A stretch of DNA of 64,000 bases from NCBI GenBank assembly GCA_017656255.1, contig JACDOE010000002.1:68033-132032 (forward strand). The letters run 5' to 3'. The notes below the pieces were generated by a model, which saw only the letters and a list, made by a program, of their open reading frames with translations, did no database searches and was not told the DNA's origin. Below, one piece after another: positions 59,443 through 64,000 of the stretch. Position 1 is the first letter of the stretch. Each line of letters opens with the position of its first letter. Source of the DNA: Bacillaceae bacterium. Lineage in GTDB: Bacteria > Bacillota > Bacilli > JACDOE01. The position numbers and the translations under genes are program-made.

Positions 59443-60405
59443 ATGAAGGCAGGTTTAATGGTACTGATGGCTTATCTCATAGACAGATGGATCGGGGATC
59501 CCCGTGGTATTCCCCATCCTGTGGTGTGGATGGGAAAAGGGATTACCGGGCTGGAACAGACCATCCGGAGATTTGTTCAGCGGGATCGGAGCCTCCGGTG
59601 GGCCGGTGTGTTTCTCGCCATCGTGATCGTCGGAGGAAGTTATCTGATGACGGTCGCTCTGATTAAACTCTTTTCATGGATTCATCCGTGGCTGGGTGTA
59701 GCGGCAGAGATCTGGCTGATCTCCACCACGATGGCGGTAAAAGGGTTAAAAGACGCAGGGGCGGAAATCTATCATTTATTAAAAAAGCAGGATCTGGAAC
59801 GCGCCCGTACCTCGCTGTCCATGGTCGTGGGCAGAGATACCAAACATCTGGATGAAAAAGAGGTCGTACGGGGTGCGGTGGAAACCGTAGCAGAAAATAT
59901 CACCGATGCTGTGGTATCACCCCTGTTTTTTGCTGCGATCGGCGGAGCTCCGCTGGCGATGGCCTACCGCGCGATCAATACGCTGGATTCCATGGTCGGT
60001 TACAAAAATGAGCGTTATCGTGATCTGGGGATGGCATCGGCGCGTCTGGATGATCTGGCCAACTATATCCCGGCTCGTATCGCCGGTCTGGTGCTGATCC
60101 CTGTCAGTTACATTCTGAAGCAGGATGCGAAAAACGCATGGAATATGATTCGAAGGGATGCCCGTCTGCATCCCAGTCCCAACAGCGGCATCATGGAAGC
60201 GGGCGTGGCGGGAGCGCTGGGGATTCAACTGGGTGGTATCAATTACTATCAGGGGATTCCGTCAGAGAGGGCGAAAATGGGGGAACCTTTCCAGCCGTTA
60301 TCCGCTGTTCATATCCTTGCCACAATCAGGATTTTGAAAGCCGTATCGTTGGCCTGTCTGCTTTTGTTTGTGATCATGTCCGCTTTGATTCACTATGCTT
60401 TTTGA
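59443..60405 (+). CDS. cbiB: Adenosylcobinamide-phosphate synthase CbiB
   Basis: 320 residues, about six membrane helices: LIDRWIGDPRGIPHPVVWMGKG near the N-terminus, VGRDTKHLDEKEVVRGAVETVAENITDAV in the middle and the C-terminal HPSPNSGIMEAGVAGALGIQLGG block, all typical of CbiB/CobD(Pseudomonas). It attaches aminopropanol phosphate to adenosylcobyric acid. Last gene of the operon, with a terminator 90 bp on. Confidence 0.94.
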   Translation: MKAGLMVLMAYLIDRWIGDPRGIPHPVVWMGKGITGLEQTIRRFVQRDRSLRWAGVFLAIVIVGGSYLMTVALIKLFSWIHPWLGVAAEIWLISTTMAVKGLKDAGAEIYHLLKKQDLERARTSLSMVVGRDTKHLDEKEVVRGAVETVAENITDAVVSPLFFAAIGGAPLAMAYRAINTLDSMVGYKNERYRDLGMASARLDDLANYIPARIAGLVLIPVSYILKQDAKNAWNMIRRDARLHPSPNSGIMEAGVAGALGIQLGGINYYQGIPSERAKMGEPFQPLSAVHILATIRILKAVSLACLLLFVIMSALIHYAF

Positions 60406-60496
60406 CTTACTTTATCGCAAAAGTGTTTATAAAAAGGGAGATAAAATAGACACGTGTACAAAACAGGAAATTTGTTCAAAGGTTGAATGGCATTTG

Positions 60497-60538
60497 AAGG
60501 TTTGGATGGAAACATGCAAACCTTCTTTATTTATTTTA
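60497..60538 (+). terminator. Intrinsic terminator of the cobamide operon
   Basis: AAGGTTTG / CAAACCTT stem, 12 nt loop, T-rich tail. Confidence 0.7.
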
Positions 60539-60626
60539 AAAAGAGGCCGACTGTATAACCAAATCGAATATGTTATAAAAATGTGTCATATCCTTGACAA
60601 TAAAGTGACAAAATATTCGGAAGCTA

Positions 60627-60656
60627 TTGACGATTCTTACGATTGAGGCGTAAAAT
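60627..60656 (+). promoter_or_regulatory. Candidate promoter of the CstB-like gene
   Basis: TTGACG (60627-60632), 18 nt spacer, TAAAAT (60651-60656). It lies 14 bp upstream of the large palindrome. The 342 bp between cbiB and this gene otherwise hold only the operon terminator. Confidence 0.5.
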
Positions 60657-60669
60657 AAACGTAAGTTAT

Positions 60670-60713
60670 GCGGGCCTGTTATAGCATATTGACATATGTT
60701 ATAACAGGCCCGT
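60670..60713. promoter_or_regulatory. Long dyad in the 5' leader of the CstB-like gene
   Basis: GCGGGCCTGTTATAGCATAT / ATATGTTATAACAGGCCCGT around TGAC: 18 of 20 positions paired. Just downstream of the promoter, so either a repressor operator or an RNA hairpin. It lacks a T run, arguing against a terminator. Confidence 0.65.
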
Positions 60714-60747
60714 AAGCGCTATCAAAAAATCAGGAAGAGGGGATGTT

Positions 60748-62181
60748 ATGTTACTTCGTTATTTCTACAATGAAAAACTGGCCCATGCCTCTTATCTGGT
60801 AGGCTGTCAGGCCACAGGTGAAGCCATTGTAGTGGATCCCGGCCGCGACATTGAGCCATACTTGAGAGTCGCGGAAGAGGAAGGTGTGGAAATCATTGCG
60901 GCGACGGAAACGCATATTCATGCCGACTTTGTTTCCGGTTGTCGTGAATTTGGAGCACGCGGCGCCACACTTTACCTGTCAGATGAAGGAGATGAAAACT
61001 GGAAGTATCAATATGTAGACGGGTTGAAGCATGTACTGTTGAAAGACGGAGACACCTTCAAGATCGGGAACATCAAGTTTGAAGTGATGCACACCCCCGG
61101 ACACACACCTGAACATATTTCCTTCCTCCTGACGGATGGCGGCGGGGCGGATAAGCCGATGGGTATCTTCACCGGAGACTTTGTATTTGTAGGTGATATC
61201 GGAAGACCGGACCTGCTTGAAAAAGCGGCGGGTGTTGAAGGTACGGCAGATGCAGGCGCACGCCAGATGTTTAAGTCTCTGCAACGGTTTAAGCAACTCC
61301 CCGATCATCTGCAGGTCTGGCCGGCACATGGAGCAGGAAGTGCCTGTGGAAAAGCGCTGGGTGCGGTTCCCTCCAGTACGGTCGGATATGAAAAGATGTT
61401 TAACAAAATGCTCTCTTTCGAAGATGAAGAAGCGTTCGTCAAGGAACTGTTAAGCGGACAACCGGAACCGCCTTTCTATTTTGCGGTGATGAAACGGGTG
61501 AATAAAGAAGGGATTTCCCTTATTAGCGATTTGGATAAACCCGTACAGGAAGAGGTATCCAGACAGCGGATCGAACAATTGATTGAACAAGATGCCATGG
61601 TACTTGATACCCGTTCCGCTGAAGCGTTCGCTTCCGGTCATATCCCGGGTACAATCAACATTCCCTACAACCGTTCTTTTACCAACTGGGCCGGATGGCT
61701 GGTTGATTACGAAAAACCTCTCTATGTCATGGTTGATTCGGCAAGTGCGGAAGATGTGATTAAAGATCTGCATTCCATCGGAATTGATAACATTGCCGGC
61801 ACCATTGAACTCTCGGTCATAGACAAATATCAGTCGGAGGGTGGCCAATTAGAAACCTATCAGGAAGTCAATCCCGTTGAAGTTGCGGACAAAGTGAAGA
61901 ATCAGGACGTATATGTGGTGGACGTCCGTAAACAAAGTGAATGGGACGAAGAGCATATCCCGGGAGCGCAACATGTCATGCTCGGCTATCTGTCGCAGCG
62001 CTGCCGTGAAATCCCGACGGATAAAACCGTTGTGATGCAATGTCGTTCAGGAGCCCGTTCCGCCATTGCGACCAGTATCATGCAGGCCAATGGAATCAAA
62101 AATGTGGTGAATCTCGCTGGAGGCATTGATGAATGGAAGAAACAGGGGCTTCCGGTTGAAGGGGGAAATGTAGCGGTATAA
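60748..62181 (+). CDS. cstB: CstB-like persulfide dioxygenase-rhodanese fusion
   Basis: 477 residues in three domains. Metallo-beta-lactamase fold (about 1-250) with THIHADF (His56, His58, Asp60; Phe, not His, after the Asp, as in one-iron persulfide dioxygenases), HTPGHTPEH and FTGDFVFVGDIGRPDL. Then a rhodanese (about 265-365) lacking the catalytic Cys (MVDSASAED), and a C-terminal rhodanese (about 375-475) with active Cys432 (MQCRSGARS). This is the layout of staphylococcal CstB, which oxidises persulfides to thiosulfate. AGAGGGG 5 nt before ATG. Monocistronic, behind a palindrome. Confidence 0.9.
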   Translation: MLLRYFYNEKLAHASYLVGCQATGEAIVVDPGRDIEPYLRVAEEEGVEIIAATETHIHADFVSGCREFGARGATLYLSDEGDENWKYQYVDGLKHVLLKDGDTFKIGNIKFEVMHTPGHTPEHISFLLTDGGGADKPMGIFTGDFVFVGDIGRPDLLEKAAGVEGTADAGARQMFKSLQRFKQLPDHLQVWPAHGAGSACGKALGAVPSSTVGYEKMFNKMLSFEDEEAFVKELLSGQPEPPFYFAVMKRVNKEGISLISDLDKPVQEEVSRQRIEQLIEQDAMVLDTRSAEAFASGHIPGTINIPYNRSFTNWAGWLVDYEKPLYVMVDSASAEDVIKDLHSIGIDNIAGTIELSVIDKYQSEGGQLETYQEVNPVEVADKVKNQDVYVVDVRKQSEWDEEHIPGAQHVMLGYLSQRCREIPTDKTVVMQCRSGARSAIATSIMQANGIKNVVNLAGGIDEWKKQGLPVEGGNVAV

Positions 62182-62201
62182 AACAGGTACAGGTATCATG
62201 T

Positions 62202-62238
62202 AACAGCTTTCTTCTTGTAAAGGAGAAAGCTGTTTTTT
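62202..62238 (+). terminator. Intrinsic terminator of the CstB-like gene
   Basis: AACAGCTTTCT / AGAAAGCTGTT perfect 11 bp stem, 11 nt loop, TTTT tail. Confidence 0.88.
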
Positions 62239-62365
62239 AGTGTAAGAATTGAAATAATCCGCTGTCCAAAATCCGAACTCCGTCATCTAACCTCTGATCT
62301 CCGTCATAACTGGTATAATAGCATTAATACAGAAAAATGAACCGGCACATGGGAGAGAAAGTAAA

Positions 62366-62629
62366 ATGGATTCTATTTTTCTGATTTTAATTGTTCTCAA
62401 TTTGATCGGATTTTTAAATATGGGATGGGACAAGCGACAGGCCAAAAAAGGAAACTGGCGAACCCCCGAATCACGATTTTTTCTTTTGGCTGTTTTCGGA
62501 GCAGCATTAGGCATTTACATCGGGATGAACGTGTTCCGACACAAAACACGGCATCGTTCTTTTCGGATCATCATGCCGGCATTGATTGTGGTTCATATGT
62601 TGATACTTTATTTTCTGGTTGAGGTATAA
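62366..62629 (+). CDS. DUF1294 small membrane protein
   Basis: 87 residues with three hydrophobic segments. The DUF1294 pattern is complete: MGWDKRQAKKGNWRTPESRFFLL, then a Gly-rich helix (FGAALGIYIGMNVFRHKTRH) with the conserved GM-F-HKT. Function unknown; in other proteins the domain is fused to cold-shock domains. GGGAGAG before ATG. Single gene. Confidence 0.85.
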   Translation: MDSIFLILIVLNLIGFLNMGWDKRQAKKGNWRTPESRFFLLAVFGAALGIYIGMNVFRHKTRHRSFRIIMPALIVVHMLILYFLVEV

Positions 62630-62716
62630 ATCATAACTCCACTCCAAACAGCGGAAGCGGATTCATTTATGCACCGAAAAGTTTCTCCATTGACCGAACT
62701 AAACGCCTCCTAATGG

Positions 62717-64000
62717 TCACGAAGACTTCTCCTCCATCATCCGATTCATCACCACGCAGGCCGTGAGATCACCGGTCACATTGATGGCAGTACGGCTCAT
62801 ATCCAGCAGGCGATCTACACCCAGAATCAGGGCGATGCCTGCTGCCGGGATCCCGACACTGTTCAAAATCGTGGCCAGGATGACGATCCCGACCCCCGGT
62901 GTGGCGGGCGTCCCGATGGATGCGCCGACGGCGGTAACCACAATCAACAGGAGTGCGGACAAACTCAGCTCAACATCAAACACCTGAGCGAGAAAGACAG
63001 CCGCCACGCCCTGGTATAGAGCCGTCCCATCCATGTTAATCGTTGCTCCCAGCGGGATGATGAACTGGGAAACGGACGGCTTCACATTTAAATTATCTTC
63101 CGCTGTTTTTATCGATAAAGGCATGACCGCAGCCGAACTGGAAGTAGAAAAAGCGAGTAACATCACCTCCCGGATCCGGCCGACAAAAGAAAAGGGAGAG
63201 GTACGCGCCAACAACAGGACAAGCAGCATATAAACTGCAAACATCAACAGCAGGCCGCCGATCACAGTTCCTACATAAACAGCCATTCCCAGAAGAACCT
63301 CAATTCCTACCTTGATTGTCGTCTGGGCAATCAGTCCGAATACAGCAAGCGGTGCCAAAAGCATCGCCCAGCGCACAATCGTCATCGCCACCTGCTGGAT
63401 GGAACTGAGAAAATTGAGTAACGGCTGGGCCTGCTTGACCGGCATCGTGACCAGCGCCAGGCCGAAAATAACGGCAAACAGGACGATCTGAAGCATCTGG
63501 CCTTCTGCCATGGCTCCCAGGGGGTTTTCCGGAAGAAGATTCACAATGTAGCCGGGCAAGTCCCCGATATCACCCGGAACCACCTCCGGATCTCCTGCAT
63601 AATCAGCACGATCCGTTGAGGTGTTATCATTAAAGGATTTATCGATAAAGTGGCCGGGTTGAATAATCAGAGCGGCACTGATTCCGATGGTGATGGCGGT
63701 TGTTCCGGTCAACAGGAAAAACAGGACAACACGCAGCCCCAGTTTTTTCAATTGCTGCAGACTTTCCGCCGAAGCGAGACCGGTGACGATGGAAGCAAAT
63801 ACGAGGGGGACCACAATCATCTGGATCAGGCCCAGAAAAATTTGTCCGGGTAACGCCACCCAGTTCCCGATCATGGCCGAGATCTCCTGGTTCACCCATC
63901 CGGTATCCGGTGACAGAACCAGCCCTATCACCAGCCCGAGGAGCATCCCGATCAACACCTGTAGCCACAGGCGGTTACGGGTCAGTTGCTGCAAATTCTG
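62717..64000 (-). CDS. Dicarboxylate/amino acid:cation symporter (DAACS), cut at right edge
   Basis: At least 425 residues; the frame stays open at the window edge, so the true start probably lies a few codons outside (a TTG at 63994 is the only start inside). The family's features are present: eight helices and two re-entrant loops with the serine-rich SFSTSSSAAVMPL, TINMDGTALYQGVAAVFLAQ (NMDGT substrate/sodium motif), and GTPATPGVGIVILATIL, then ILGVDRLLDMSRTAINVTGD. It takes up glutamate, aspartate or C4-dicarboxylates with Na+ or H+. Confidence 0.93.
   Translation of the reverse strand, partial: QNLQQLTRNRLWLQVLIGMLLGLVIGLVLSPDTGWVNQEISAMIGNWVALPGQIFLGLIQMIVVPLVFASIVTGLASAESLQQLKKLGLRVVLFFLLTGTTAITIGISAALIIQPGHFIDKSFNDNTSTDRADYAGDPEVVPGDIGDLPGYIVNLLPENPLGAMAEGQMLQIVLFAVIFGLALVTMPVKQAQPLLNFLSSIQQVAMTIVRWAMLLAPLAVFGLIAQTTIKVGIEVLLGMAVYVGTVIGGLLLMFAVYMLLVLLLARTSPFSFVGRIREVMLLAFSTSSSAAVMPLSIKTAEDNLNVKPSVSQFIIPLGATINMDGTALYQGVAAVFLAQVFDVELSLSALLLIVVTAVGASIGTPATPGVGIVILATILNSVGIPAAGIALILGVDRLLDMSRTAINVTGDLTACVVMNRMMEEKSS

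Noticed and set aside
60395-60646. 83-codon plus-strand frame after cbiB
   Set aside because: Overlaps the cbiB end and runs through the operon terminator; no SD and low-complexity AT-rich sequence.

Overview
The window looks like chromosomal DNA of a low-to-mid GC, Gram-positive, Bacillales-type bacterium. The grounds are a complete liaI-H-G-F-S-R cell-envelope stress operon in the Bacillus gene order, a FosB-type thiol transferase, strong AGGAGG ribosome sites 5-10 nt before most starts, TTG and GTG starts, U-tailed intrinsic terminators, an SLH-domain protein, YitT, DUF420 (YozB/CtaM type) and GerD/SpoIIM-like families. Genus cannot be fixed from the sequence alone. I see no rRNA, tRNA, transposase, prophage or CRISPR.

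Layout. 1-5.4 kb: end of an unknown gene coupled to a 1273-residue secreted polymorphic-toxin candidate (cysteine-free transglutaminase fold plus C-terminal PD-(D/E)XK-like nuclease) and two duplicated small genes that are probably its immunity proteins. 5.4-9.6 kb: HIT protein, FosB, methyltransferase, tautomerase, APC permease. 9.7-18.7 kb: an envelope cluster of two duplicated membrane proteins, DUF4129, DUF4350, MoxR ATPase, DUF58, a convergent SpoIIM-family protein, RDD protein and an anchored trypsin-like protease. 18.7-23.4 kb: small and unknown genes, an SLH protein and an arginase-fold protein. 23.4-28.2 kb: lia operon on the minus strand. 28.3-33.9 kb: YitT, Nudix, a diguanylate cyclase, a cyclic-di-GMP-I riboswitch controlling an HD-GYP phosphodiesterase, and an amidase. 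34.3-36.3 kb: an MFS transporter behind a long leader carrying small ORFs and a terminator. 36.3-51.3 kb: lipoproteins, coiled-coil protein, cell-wall amidase, radical SAM protein, Dps-like protein, RarD, gamma-carbonic-anhydrase-like protein, macro-domain protein, beta-propeller fusion, CtaM-like protein, MscS channel. 51.4-54.2 kb: glcD-glcF. 54.3-60.4 kb: cobalamin riboswitch and a seven-gene cobamide salvage/assembly operon (cobT-cobD-cobU-cobS-cobC-cbiZ-cbiB). 60.6-64 kb: CstB-like persulfide dioxygenase-rhodanese, DUF1294 protein, and a dicarboxylate/amino-acid symporter cut by the right edge.

The most interesting parts are (1) the toxin/double-immunity locus, (2) the MFS leader, where a promoter, an SD-sequestering hairpin around a 33-codon ORF, a strong terminator and two more overlapping small ORFs precede the transporter, which looks like peptide-controlled attenuation, (3) the c-di-GMP riboswitch feeding an HD-GYP enzyme next to a diguanylate cyclase, and (4) two families of dispersed intergenic repeats, each with three copies in the window. 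Functional assignments are family recognition by eye; no database search was run.
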